Source: an uncultured Erythrobacter sp. (GTDB taxonomy: Bacteria > Pseudomonadota > Alphaproteobacteria > Sphingomonadales > Sphingomonadaceae). From it: a stretch of 64,000 nucleotides of DNA. The position numbers and the translations under genes are program-made. Each line of letters begins with the position of its first letter. Position 1 is the stretch's first letter. Of this stretch, positions 51,858 to 60,830 are shown one piece after another. The notes beneath the pieces were generated by a model that saw only the letters and a list, made by a program, of their open reading frames with translations, was not told the DNA's origin and did no database searches. The DNA lies in the NCBI RefSeq assembly GCF_947492365.1, contig NZ_CANLMB010000001.1, forward strand, positions 1,912,874 through 1,976,873, in the 5' to 3' direction.

Positions 51858-53093
51858 TTGGGCCGCATTCTCGACTGGATCAAATCGCATAAGATCATCT
51901 CGGCGATTATCGCGCTGGTGATGCTGCTCGCGATCAGCAGCTTCTTCTCATCGGGCGGGCGCGATTACGAATATGTCGCGGAGGACGTGACCGAGGGCGA
52001 AGTAACGCGCGTTGTCTCGGCGAGCGGCACATTGCGAGCGCTCAACACGATCAATGTGGGTGCCGAGGTCTCCGGCCAGATCACCGCCGTCTATGTCGAT
52101 TTCAATTCACCGGTTCAGGCCGGACAATTGCTGGCAGAGATCGACGCGACCCGCCCGCGAGCGCAGGTCACGCAGGCGCGCGCGCAGGTCAGCCTAGCCC
52201 GCGCAAGTCTGGCACAGGCCGAGGCGGCAATCATCCGCTCGACCACCGATGTCGAAGTCCAGACCCGCGAATTTGCCCGCCGCACCGAACTGGCAGAAAG
52301 CGGCTTTGTCTCCGCCGCCGGTCTGGATCAGGCGGAGAACGCGCTCGGAGCCGCGAAAGCCGCGCTCAGCACTGCCGAAGCGCAGGCCCAAAGCGCGCGG
52401 GCCCAGATCGCCCAGAGCCAGGCCCAACTGCAATCCGCAGAGCTCGATCTTTCGCGCACCCGCATCATCGCTCCCACCAGCGGCGTGGTGATCGACAAGC
52501 TGGTCGAGCCGGGCACCACCGTTGCCGCCAATTTCCAGACCCCCAATCTCTTCACCATTGCGGCCGACACCAGCCGGATGCAGGTCGAGGCTTCGGTGGA
52601 CGAAGCGGATATCGGGCAAGTGCGCGAAGGCCAATCAGTGCGCTTCTCGGTCGATTCCTATCCCGAGGAAGAGTTTGAGGCGATCGTCCAGCAGATCCGC
52701 CAGTCGGCCACACAGTCGGGCACGGCGGTGAGCTATCTGGTCATCCTCGACGTGGATAATAGCGACGGGCGGCTGCTCACCGGCATGACCGCCAATGTCG
52801 ATATCATCACCGGCCTCAACACCGGCGTGGTGCGCGTGCCGGTTGCCGCCACGCGCTTCCTCCCGCGCGAACAGGATCGCGGCGAAAGTTCCAGCGAAGA
52901 CGGCGCGGAGCAGACCAAGCAGGCCTATGTCTGGGTGCCGGGCGACGATCCCTATGCGCCAACCCGCTTGCCTGTCGAGACGGGGCTGGAAGGAGAAGAC
53001 TATGTCGAAATCACCAGCGGATTGGAGCCGGGGCAAAAGGTGATCGTGCGCTCGCGCAATGTGACGGGCGACGGCGCGCAAAGCGGCTCCTGA
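51858..53093 (+). CDS. MacA-like periplasmic adaptor of an ABC exporter
   Basis: Membrane-fusion protein of about 411 aa: an N-terminal anchor (IISAIIALVMLLAISSFF), a lipoyl/barrel-sandwich half starting VVSASGTLRALNTINVGAEV, a long coiled coil rich in Ala/Gln/Arg (for example QAEAAIIRSTTDVEVQTREF), and the second lipoyl half DLSRTRIIAPTSGVVIDKLV. It should bridge an inner-membrane ABC pump to an outer-membrane channel. TTG 51858 is favoured because AGGTGG lies just upstream and it leaves room for a promoter from the divergent symporter; an ATG at 51657 is in frame. It runs into the ATPase gene with an overlapping TGATG-like junction. Confidence 0.85.
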   Translation: MGRILDWIKSHKIISAIIALVMLLAISSFFSSGGRDYEYVAEDVTEGEVTRVVSASGTLRALNTINVGAEVSGQITAVYVDFNSPVQAGQLLAEIDATRPRAQVTQARAQVSLARASLAQAEAAIIRSTTDVEVQTREFARRTELAESGFVSAAGLDQAENALGAAKAALSTAEAQAQSARAQIAQSQAQLQSAELDLSRTRIIAPTSGVVIDKLVEPGTTVAANFQTPNLFTIAADTSRMQVEASVDEADIGQVREGQSVRFSVDSYPEEEFEAIVQQIRQSATQSGTAVSYLVILDVDNSDGRLLTGMTANVDIITGLNTGVVRVPVAATRFLPREQDRGESSSEDGAEQTKQAYVWVPGDDPYAPTRLPVETGLEGEDYVEITSGLEPGQKVIVRSRNVTGDGAQSGS

Positions 53094-53854
53094 TGGACGG
53101 CGCTCACTCCCCTGAAGGCGGTGCCACCAAACCACTCGTCGAAACCCGCGATCTGGTGAAGACCTACAATCTGGGCGGCGAGCTTATCCATGCCGTCAAC
53201 GGCGTTTCGTTGACGATCCAGCGCGGCGAATATGTCGCGATCATGGGAAAGAGCGGATCGGGCAAATCGACCTTTATGAACATGATCGGGTGCCTCGATG
53301 TGCCCACCAGCGGGCAGGTGCTGATCGACGCGATCCCGACCGAGGCGATGTCGAGCGACGAGCTGGCGGTGCTTCGTAATGAGAAGATCGGCTTTGTCTT
53401 TCAGCAGTTCAATCTGCTCGCGCGGACTTCCTCCATCGACAATGTAGCAGTGCCGCTGATCTATGCCGGTATCGACACTGCGACCCGGCGCGAACGCGCG
53501 ACCAACAAGCTGATCGAAATGGGACTGGGCGACCGGCTGCTCAACACTCCGGCCAAGCTGTCAGGCGGTCAGCAACAGCGTGTCGCCATCGCCCGGGCAC
53601 TGGTGACAGAGCCGCTGATGCTGCTCGCCGACGAGCCGACCGGCGCGCTCGACACGCGCACCAGCGCAGAGATCATGGCGATCTTCGAACAGCTCAACGC
53701 GGCTGGCATAACCGTGATCGTCGTTACCCACGAAGACGAGATCGCCGACCACGCCAAACGCCGTATCGAGTTCCGCGATGGCAAGGTTATCGAGGATCGC
53801 GCGGTCGAAAGCCGCGTGGTGGCCTTGCGCGAACCGGCAGCGGAGAACGCCTGA
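53093..53854 (+). CDS. ABC transporter ATP-binding protein (MacB/LolD type)
   Basis: Cytosolic ATPase of 253 aa. Walker A IMGKSGSGKST, Q-loop FVFQQFNLL, signature LSGGQQQRVAIARALV, Walker B LLLADEPTGALD and the H-loop in VIVVTHEDE are all intact. It belongs to the MacB/LolCDE class that drives a mechanotransmission exporter. In E. coli MacB the ATPase and membrane parts are one chain; here they are separate genes (next one overlapping by one base). A short N-terminal extension precedes LVETRDLVKTYNLG. Confidence 0.93.
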   Translation: MDGAHSPEGGATKPLVETRDLVKTYNLGGELIHAVNGVSLTIQRGEYVAIMGKSGSGKSTFMNMIGCLDVPTSGQVLIDAIPTEAMSSDELAVLRNEKIGFVFQQFNLLARTSSIDNVAVPLIYAGIDTATRRERATNKLIEMGLGDRLLNTPAKLSGGQQQRVAIARALVTEPLMLLADEPTGALDTRTSAEIMAIFEQLNAAGITVIVVTHEDEIADHAKRRIEFRDGKVIEDRAVESRVVALREPAAENA

Positions 53855-55146
53855 TGGCAAGCTCTGCGCCTATGACATCAGCGAAGGCTGCTTCTGGCAA
53901 GGCCAAGCGGGCACGATTCCTCGCCAGCTGGGGCGTCAATATCGCGATTGCGCTCACGGCGCTGCGGACCAATCTGATGCGCTCGATCCTCACCATGCTG
54001 GGCGTGATGATCGGCGTGTTCGCGGTGACGCTGGCCGTGGCGGTCGGCAATGGCGCGCAGGTTTCGGTGATGGAATCGATCAACAATTTCGGATCGAACA
54101 TGGCGATCCTCGTGCCCCAACCCGACAATGAAGGCGGGCGGCGATCCTTTGATCGCGGCAGGCTGACCAGCCGCGACATGCGCGCTATCGAGCGCGAAGT
54201 GCCGGGTATCCGCGCTGTCGCGCCGCAGCTTCGTTCGAGCCTTGAACTGGTGGTCGCAGGCACCAGCGCCGGAACCAATGCGGTGGGAACAACGCCGGGA
54301 TACGGCACGATCACCAACCACCCGGTCGATCGCGGGCGCTCGCTCAGCGATGCCGATGTCAGATCCGCCGCACGGGTCATGGTGCTTGGGCGCACAGTGT
54401 CCGAGACGCTCTTTGGCGAATTCGACCCGGTCGGCGAGACGGTGCGCGTGGACGGGGTGCCCTTCATCGTGATCGGGTTGCTGGAAGAGAAAGGTTCGAC
54501 CTTCGGACAGGATAATGACGATACCGCGCTCATGCCGATTTCGACCATGCGCCAGCGGTTTGTCGGCGATACCTTGCCGGGGCCGGACGATCTGCAAGTT
54601 GCCTATATCGGCTTTGAAGACGGCGTTTCGCTGACTCAGGCCAAGACCGACATCACCAATGTCATGCGCGACCGTTACCGCGTGCAGGATGACGAAGTTA
54701 ATCCCTTCACCGTGCGCACGACACAGGAATTCATGGAGGAGAGCCAGTTCGTCACCGGCATATTCCAGGCGGTTCTGGTCGCGATTGCTTCTATCTCACT
54801 GCTGGTTGGCGGGATCGGGATCATGAACATCATGCTGGTTAGCGTGACCGAGCGAACGCGCGAGATCGGGCTGCGCATGGCCTTGGGCGCGCGGCGCAGC
54901 GATATTCGCAATCAGTTTCTGGTCGAGGCCGCCGTGCTTTGCGCGCTGGGCGGAGCGGTCGGTCTGGCGCTGGCATGGCTGAGCGGTGCCGCGCTCACCG
55001 CCTATGCCGACTTCCCCGTTCCTATCGGGATCGGCGTCGCTATCGGCTCGCTCGCGTTCTCCGCCTTTCTGGGGCTGGTGTTTGGCAGCTATCCCGCGAT
55101 CCGCGCCTCGCGCCTATCGCCCATCGAGGCGCTGCGGACAGAGTGA
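53854..55146 (+). CDS. MacB-like ABC transporter permease
   Basis: Four-helix FtsX-type permease of 430 aa with a large periplasmic domain between TM1 and TM2. TM1 region is MRSILTMLGVMIGVFAVTLA, the periplasmic MacB_PCD domain follows (MAILVPQPDNEGGRRSFDRG onwards), and the C-terminal core contains ISLLVGGIGIMNIMLVSVTE and RTREIGLRMALGARRSDIR, which is the family signature. The trio of adaptor, ATPase and permease should export a peptide, lipid or antibiotic from the periplasm to the exterior. No outer-membrane channel gene is adjacent. Confidence 0.92.
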   Translation: MASSAPMTSAKAASGKAKRARFLASWGVNIAIALTALRTNLMRSILTMLGVMIGVFAVTLAVAVGNGAQVSVMESINNFGSNMAILVPQPDNEGGRRSFDRGRLTSRDMRAIEREVPGIRAVAPQLRSSLELVVAGTSAGTNAVGTTPGYGTITNHPVDRGRSLSDADVRSAARVMVLGRTVSETLFGEFDPVGETVRVDGVPFIVIGLLEEKGSTFGQDNDDTALMPISTMRQRFVGDTLPGPDDLQVAYIGFEDGVSLTQAKTDITNVMRDRYRVQDDEVNPFTVRTTQEFMEESQFVTGIFQAVLVAIASISLLVGGIGIMNIMLVSVTERTREIGLRMALGARRSDIRNQFLVEAAVLCALGGAVGLALAWLSGAALTAYADFPVPIGIGVAIGSLAFSAFLGLVFGSYPAIRASRLSPIEALRTE

Positions 55147-55273
55147 AGAACACAGCTCAATTTTCCTACTTGTCAGCGCGCTGGTAAAGCCCGCGTATGA
55201 CGATTCAAACGCACTCTTCGATCCTTTCAAGAGCGGCCATTCCTCCCGGAAATATTTTTGCTCAGGACCGTGT

Positions 55274-55290
55274 AACATGCGGTCCATGTT
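55274..55290. promoter_or_regulatory. Palindrome upstream of the LysR gene
   Basis: AACATG-CGGTC-CATGTT is a perfect 6-base inverted repeat with a 5-base spacer, about 90 bases before the LysR start. The rest of the 234-base gap (55147-55380) shows no gene. LysR regulators often bind dyads near their own promoter, but this half-site does not show a clear T-N11-A, so assignment is tentative. Confidence 0.35.
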
Positions 55291-55380
55291 AGGGTGTATC
55301 ATGGGCGGAAATGTGAGTGCAGCATGGGGAATAGCGAGCCTTAGGCTTTCGCTTGGCGGCAAAGCCTGTAGGGTGCACCT

Positions 55381-56259
55381 ATGCGGCTAAGGCATATAGA
55401 GGTCTTCTACCACGTCTATCGAGAGGGCTCGATCAGCGCGGCTGCGCGCAATCTGCATGTCTCCCAGCCATCGGTCAGCAAGGTGCTGCGCCATGCGGAG
55501 GATCAGTTGGGCTTTGCGCTGTTTGACCGGCGCAAGGGACGGCTCCACCCCACCGATGCCGCAAGCGAGCTGTTCCGCGAAGTTAGCGACATCTACGACA
55601 GGGTCTCCGCGCTCGACCGGACGACCAAGAACATCCGCAATCGCAAAGGCGGGCATGTGCGGATCGGCGTGCTGCCTTCGCTGGGCTTTGCGATCGTGCC
55701 GCCGCTGGTGGCGGCATTGCGCGCGGCCAATCCGGACCTCAGCTTTGACCTTGCTACCTTGCATTCGGATCAGGTGACGGCTGCCTTGCTCGAAAAGCAG
55801 TTCGACCTGTGCATCGGTTTTGACGACGAGTTCGACAGCCGCATACGCTGCCGCGCGGTCAACTCGATCAATCTGGCATTGGTGGCGCAAAAGGGGGTGT
55901 TCCCCGAAGGCCAGAGCCATGTTTCGGCGCAGGAGCTTGACGGGATCGAGATGATCGGACTGCGCGCCAGCGGTCCGGTGGCAGAGAGGATCGACGCCTT
56001 CCTCGCCAGCGCGGAGGTCGAGCCTCGAATCGCGATCTCGGCCCAGACCTATTATGTCGCCGCCGAACTGGTGAAGCTGGGCGCAGGCGTCGCGATTGTC
56101 GACGGCTTCACCGCGCGCCGCTTTGCCGATGATGAAGTCCAGGCATTCGAGCTGGTGGGAGCGCCTACGCTGCCCTTCGTCGCAATGACGCTCGCCGAAG
56201 AGCCCGATAGCGCGCAAATCACCAGCTGTCTGGAGATGCTGACCAAGCTGTTCGGCTGA
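55381..56259 (+). CDS. LysR-family transcriptional regulator
   Basis: DNA-binding regulator of 292 aa. The N-terminal winged helix-turn-helix RHIEVFYHVYREGSISAAAR continues NLHVSQPSVSKVLRHAEDQL, and the effector-binding domain begins near GHVRIGVLPSLGFAIVPPLV. Effector unknown. It lies just upstream of a TonB receptor, M14 peptidase, D-aminoacylase-like gene and amino acid transporter, all on the same strand, and is likely their regulator; this is inferred from position. Confidence 0.9.
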   Translation: MRLRHIEVFYHVYREGSISAAARNLHVSQPSVSKVLRHAEDQLGFALFDRRKGRLHPTDAASELFREVSDIYDRVSALDRTTKNIRNRKGGHVRIGVLPSLGFAIVPPLVAALRAANPDLSFDLATLHSDQVTAALLEKQFDLCIGFDDEFDSRIRCRAVNSINLALVAQKGVFPEGQSHVSAQELDGIEMIGLRASGPVAERIDAFLASAEVEPRIAISAQTYYVAAELVKLGAGVAIVDGFTARRFADDEVQAFELVGAPTLPFVAMTLAEEPDSAQITSCLEMLTKLFG

Positions 56260-56348
56260 CCGCGCGTCACCCCACATCGCACTTGGGTCCAAATCCGGTT
56301 CCATAACGAAAGGCTATGGCTCAAACGGCATATTGTCTGGGCGCGCGG

Positions 56349-56377
56349 TTGCGCAGGACGCATGATTGACGTCTAAT
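56349..56377 (+). promoter_or_regulatory. Candidate sigma70-type promoter for the TonB receptor gene
   Basis: TTGCGC (56349-56354), a 17-base spacer, then TCTAAT (56372-56377), about 70 bases before the TonB-receptor start at 56447. It matches the consensus moderately. A CCATA/TATGG dyad lies some 40 bases upstream and could be a regulator site. Prediction by eye only. Confidence 0.35.
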
Positions 56378-56446
56378 TATGGCGGTTGAGAAAAAGGCAT
56401 GCCGCACATCAGGCCGCGGCTTCGCCGATAGATTTGGGGGCCTAAA

Positions 56447-59400
56447 ATGAAATTTGGATCGCGTGTAATCACTTTGGCTGGTGCTTCGACAGTAGCGCTC
56501 GTAAGCGCCAACGCTAGCGCTCAGGATACGGGTACAGCACCTACTGCGCCGGATAGCGGAGCAACGCAGGAAGAAACGCCTGTCATCGTCGTGACGGGTT
56601 CGCAGATTCAGGGCGCGAAGATTGACGACGTTCTGCCGGTGACGGTGGTTGATGAGGCGCTGATTGACTCGATCGATCCGGGTTCGGGTGACGAGCTGTT
56701 CCGCGCAATCCCGCAAGCTGGTTCGGTCGCGTTCAACGATCAAAGCACCGTCGGCGGCGTCAACGGCGCTCGCGGCGACATCGCCTCGATCAACCTGCGC
56801 GGGATCGGCACCGGCAACACGCTGCTGTTGATCAATGGCCGCCGCATGGTGCTCAATCCGGGCTTCCAAACCGAATTGCTGGTTCCGGTCGTCTCGCCAG
56901 ACACCAATCAGATCGTGCCCGGCAGTGTGCGCCGGGTCGAAGTCCTTCGTGACGGCGCATCGGCAGTTTACGGTGCCGACGCGGTTGCGGGCGTGGTCAA
57001 CACGATCCTGCGCGGTGACCTCGACGGAGCAGTGCTCGAAGGAAACTGGCGCGCATCGACCGGTACTGAGCTCTACAGCGCCTCGATCCGCGGTGGCTAC
57101 GGCTTCGACTTCAACGAAGGTCGCGGCAATCTCACGCTCTACGGGTATTACTTCCATGAGAACGGCGCGCCATCATCCATGCGCGACTACGCTGCAGACA
57201 GCGACCGCCGTCCGTTCCTGATCGGGACCGAGTTCGAAGGCGATCTCAACTTCGACAACCGTTCGAACGACACGCCGTGGGGCGAATTCGACATCCAGTC
57301 TTCGCGCGGCAACACCGACCTCAACGATGACGACTTCTTCGTCCGTCCTTGCGGTGCATTCGGAGATGAGAACGCAATCTCGGACAGCCGCTTCCTCGAT
57401 CTTGGCAACGGGCTGTGCGCGGATAACGGCACCACCCAGACCCGCTCGCAGCGTTACAATCTCGAATCCGAAACAGACCTGTTTTCCGAAAAGGATCGCT
57501 ACAGCGCGCAAGGCCTGTTCCGCTACGAATTGTCGCCTTCTGCTGAGTTCTATGCCGAAGGGTCCTATTACCGCTCACAGTCGAGCCGCAATCTTGAGCA
57601 GCGCTCCAACCTGACGGCAACTCCGATAGCGGTCCTGCCGACCGCGTTCTGGAACCCTCTCGGCGCGACAACGCTCGCTGACGGATCGCCCAATCCGAAC
57701 CGCCTGCAGAACGGGATCGACGGCATTCCCGACAGCGGTGCGACGATCATCATCGAAGATTACCGCCCAGTTGATGCAGGACCGCGCCGCGTGACCGTAA
57801 CGAAAGATGTCTACCGCATCGTCACCGGCCTGCGCGGCAATTTTGGCGCTTGGGACTACGACACCGGATTCCTCTATTCGCAGGCCAACACCAGCGACTT
57901 TACCGAAAACCGCGTTTCGAACACTCTGTTCGAACAGGCGATCAACCGCACCGACGCAACCGCCTATAACCCATTCAATGGTGCTTGCATCGACAATCCG
58001 AGCGTGGGCGATTGCACACCCAATCCGCAATCGGTGATCGACAGCTTCACTGTTGACGTCTTCCGTAATGGCGAGACCACGCTTGCGCTTGCAGACTTCA
58101 AGGTATCGCGCAGTGATCTGTTCGCGCTGCCCGGCGGTGATGTCGGGATCGCAGCGGGGATCGAGTATCGCCGTGAAACTTTCGAGGATGACCGCGATCC
58201 GCGCCTCGACGGGACGATCACCTACACCAATTCATTCGACGGAGGCTTTTCAGGAAGTGACGTGATGGGCTCCAGCCCCTCGCCCGACACAAGCGGTAGC
58301 CGCAATGTCTATTCGGCCTTCGCGGAAACCTTCATTCCGGTCGTCTCGCCTGACATGGACATTCCGCTGGTCCATGAGTTCAACATCCAGCTCGCGGGCC
58401 GGATGGAGCACTTCACCGATATTGACGAGACAACGATCGTCCCGCGTGCAGCGGCCTCGTGGAGCGTGTTCGACGGTCTGCTCTTCCGCGGCGCATGGTC
58501 GCAGGGCTTCCGCGCGCCGAACCTGGTGCAGGTCAACGATCTGGGCACCACGCGTTCGAACACGCGCGATGATCTGGTGCGCTGCTTTGCTGAGATTCAG
58601 CAGGGGGAGATCGCCAATTTCGATGATTGCTCAGGCTCTGGCACGGTCAGCGTCCGCACCGGCACCAATCTGCTTCAACCCGAAGATACCGAAAGCATCA
58701 ATCTCGGCGTCGTGGTTGCGCCGGTCTTCATTCCCGGTTTGACGCTCACCGCCGATTACTGGCGCGTCAAACAGGACGGCATTGTCGGCGTCTTCGGAGA
58801 CCAGAACCAGATCGCGCTCGACCTGCTGCGGCGGCTTGAAGGCGGGACCAACCCCAATGTTATCCGCGAAGATCCCGATCAGGATCGGATCGATCTGTTC
58901 GCCGGCACCGGCCTCGCGCCAGCGGGTGACATCATTCGGGTGAACGATGCTTACTTCAACCTCGACTCGCGTGTGTCGAAGGGTTGGGACTTCGGCATGT
59001 TCTACGACGTTCCCGAATTCGGCATCGGCGACATCGATCTGCAGCTGAATGCGGCCTATCTGGAAAGCTTCTTCCAGAGCCCGGGCGCGGATGGTCAGGA
59101 ACTGCTCGACGCGGTTGCTGCCGGAACACTGCCGGGGATCACCATCGCCAATACCGGCCAGGTGCGCGAGCTCAACGGTCGCCCGAAATGGCGTATCACC
59201 GGCCGGGCATCTTGGGAAAGCGGCCCTGTTCGCGTGAGCTTCTTCGGACGCTATGTCGACAGCGTGTTCGACACCAGCGTGACGCAGGACGACACGGGCG
59301 AGTTCTTCCGCGTGGATGACTGGTTCACCCTGAACGCCTCGATCAGCTACACGATCGAGAACGACACCGCGCTTGATGGCACGCGCCTGCGGGTCGGGGT

Positions 59401-59515
59401 CAACAACCTGTTCGGCGAAGAACCCCCACTGGCTGACCAGAGCTTCGGCTTCTTCAGCAACCTGCACAGCGCACGTGGCCGTCAGGTCTCAATCTCGCTG
59501 CGCAAGGACTTCTGA
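56447..59515 (+). CDS. TonB-dependent receptor
   Basis: Outer-membrane 22-strand gated channel of 1,022 aa. A signal peptide (VITLAGASTVALVSANASA) is followed by a TonB-box-like EETPVIVVTGSQIQG, the plug domain (LPVTVVDEALIDSIDPGSGD; RGIGTGNTLLLINGRRMVLN; EVLRDGASAVYGADAVAGVV) and a barrel that ends in aromatic QVSISLRKDF. The plug's GADAVAGVVN run is typical of the large substrate-specific receptors of Sphingomonadales. Neighbours indicate a peptide or amino-acid derivative as cargo. It has its own strong terminator downstream. Confidence 0.93.
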   Translation: MKFGSRVITLAGASTVALVSANASAQDTGTAPTAPDSGATQEETPVIVVTGSQIQGAKIDDVLPVTVVDEALIDSIDPGSGDELFRAIPQAGSVAFNDQSTVGGVNGARGDIASINLRGIGTGNTLLLINGRRMVLNPGFQTELLVPVVSPDTNQIVPGSVRRVEVLRDGASAVYGADAVAGVVNTILRGDLDGAVLEGNWRASTGTELYSASIRGGYGFDFNEGRGNLTLYGYYFHENGAPSSMRDYAADSDRRPFLIGTEFEGDLNFDNRSNDTPWGEFDIQSSRGNTDLNDDDFFVRPCGAFGDENAISDSRFLDLGNGLCADNGTTQTRSQRYNLESETDLFSEKDRYSAQGLFRYELSPSAEFYAEGSYYRSQSSRNLEQRSNLTATPIAVLPTAFWNPLGATTLADGSPNPNRLQNGIDGIPDSGATIIIEDYRPVDAGPRRVTVTKDVYRIVTGLRGNFGAWDYDTGFLYSQANTSDFTENRVSNTLFEQAINRTDATAYNPFNGACIDNPSVGDCTPNPQSVIDSFTVDVFRNGETTLALADFKVSRSDLFALPGGDVGIAAGIEYRRETFEDDRDPRLDGTITYTNSFDGGFSGSDVMGSSPSPDTSGSRNVYSAFAETFIPVVSPDMDIPLVHEFNIQLAGRMEHFTDIDETTIVPRAAASWSVFDGLLFRGAWSQGFRAPNLVQVNDLGTTRSNTRDDLVRCFAEIQQGEIANFDDCSGSGTVSVRTGTNLLQPEDTESINLGVVVAPVFIPGLTLTADYWRVKQDGIVGVFGDQNQIALDLLRRLEGGTNPNVIREDPDQDRIDLFAGTGLAPAGDIIRVNDAYFNLDSRVSKGWDFGMFYDVPEFGIGDIDLQLNAAYLESFFQSPGADGQELLDAVAAGTLPGITIANTGQVRELNGRPKWRITGRASWESGPVRVSFFGRYVDSVFDTSVTQDDTGEFFRVDDWFTLNASISYTIENDTALDGTRLRVGVNNLFGEEPPLADQSFGFFSNLHSARGRQVSISLRKDF

Positions 59516-59520
59516 TCCGG

Positions 59521-59559
59521 CAAAGAGGGGCTGCACTGATTGCAGCGCAGCCCCCTTTG
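59521..59559 (+). terminator. Rho-independent terminator after the TonB receptor gene
   Basis: CAAAG and GGGGCTGC (59521-59534, one bulged A) pair with GCAGCCCC and CTTTG (59547-59559), a 13-base stem with a 12-base loop 3 bases after the receptor stop. The following T run is short, so termination may be partial and the peptidase genes could still be reached. Confidence 0.7.
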
Positions 59560-59603
59560 CGACATTCTGATATTGGTGGAACCCGATTGAGAGGGGATGG
59601 CCG

Positions 59604-60830
59604 ATGCGCCTGACTGCGATGATTGCTGCCTTCGGCATGGCCTTGATTGCCACGCCTGCCGCTGCATCGAGCGGCGATCACGCGAGCGCAATTGCTGCGG
59701 ATTGCAGCACCGAGATCGCGCGGATCGACAAGGACTTCCCCACGGGCGCCTTTGCCACCTGCGAAACGAGCGGTGAGCGCACCTTCCGCCTCACCATCGC
59801 GCCGGAAGATGAGGGCGATATCAATTGCAGCGCCTGGTACGCCTTTCGCGTCACCCCTCAGCGGCGCGTACGGATCACGGTTGAACTCGATTACGAGACA
59901 TGCGGCCATCGTTACTGGCCCAAGATCAGCACGGACGGCGTGAACTGGACCTATATGCGCCCCAGCCGCGTCACGGTGGAAGGCGAGCGGGGCGAGCGCA
60001 CAGCGCGGCTATCCTTGCGCGTGCGCGGTGAGCCAATCTTCGTGGCCGCGCAGGAAATCCTGCCCCCTTCGGCCTATGACGCGTGGCTGGACGGGCTGGA
60101 GGGACACGATTTCGCGACCCGCAGTCTGCTCGGCAAATCGGCAGAGGGGCGTGATATCGAGCTACTCACCATCGCGCAGCCTGACGCTGGCCAGCGCGAA
60201 ACTGTGGTGCTGCTGGGCCGCCAGCATCCGCCGGAAGTCACCGGCGCGCTTGCCATGTTTCCCTTTGTTGAGACATTGATGGGTAACAGCGAACTCGCCC
60301 GGGCCTATCGCGCACGGTTTGAGACTTTGGTGGTGCCGATGCTCAACCCGGATGGCGTGATGCGGGGCCATTGGCGGCACAACACTGGAGGTGTTGATCT
60401 CAATCGCGATTGGGGGCCTTGGACGCAGCCGGAAACGTCTCTGATGCGCGATCTGCTTGCAGCGGTCGAGGCTGATCCGGCGCGCGATCTGCGGGTGCTG
60501 ATCGACTTCCACTCGACCAATCGCGACGTGTTCTACACGATCCCCGACGAGTTGCCGACCGATCCCCCGCTCTTCACCCGCGACTGGCTCGCGCGGTATG
60601 AGGAGCGGATGGAGGGCTATGATGTGAACCGCGATGCGCGGCACAGTGTGGGCCGCCCAATCTCGAAGGCCTATACCTATGACACTTATGGTGCCCCCGG
60701 GATCACTTTCGAGATCGGCGATGAGACGGACCGCGAACTGATCCAGCGCATTGGGCGAGAGGCCGCGATTGCTATGATGGAGACGATGCTTCTGACTGGG
60801 CCCGCAACCACTGAGGCGGCTGCGGAGTGA
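59604..60830 (+). CDS. M14-family zinc carboxypeptidase
   Basis: Exported metallopeptidase of 408 aa with an N-terminal signal (MIAAFGMALIATPAAASS). It starts with a beta-sandwich domain holding three Cys, then the M14 domain. Zinc ligands are His and Glu in LLGRQHPPEVTGALAMF and His in VLIDFHSTNRDVFYTIPDE. GVDLNRDWGPW supplies the substrate-carboxylate Arg, and the catalytic Glu is in PGITFEIGDETDREL. It should trim C-terminal residues from peptides in the periplasm. Its stop is overlapped by the next gene (ATG/TGA). Confidence 0.9.
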   Translation: MRLTAMIAAFGMALIATPAAASSGDHASAIAADCSTEIARIDKDFPTGAFATCETSGERTFRLTIAPEDEGDINCSAWYAFRVTPQRRVRITVELDYETCGHRYWPKISTDGVNWTYMRPSRVTVEGERGERTARLSLRVRGEPIFVAAQEILPPSAYDAWLDGLEGHDFATRSLLGKSAEGRDIELLTIAQPDAGQRETVVLLGRQHPPEVTGALAMFPFVETLMGNSELARAYRARFETLVVPMLNPDGVMRGHWRHNTGGVDLNRDWGPWTQPETSLMRDLLAAVEADPARDLRVLIDFHSTNRDVFYTIPDELPTDPPLFTRDWLARYEERMEGYDVNRDARHSVGRPISKAYTYDTYGAPGITFEIGDETDRELIQRIGREAAIAMMETMLLTGPATTEAAAE

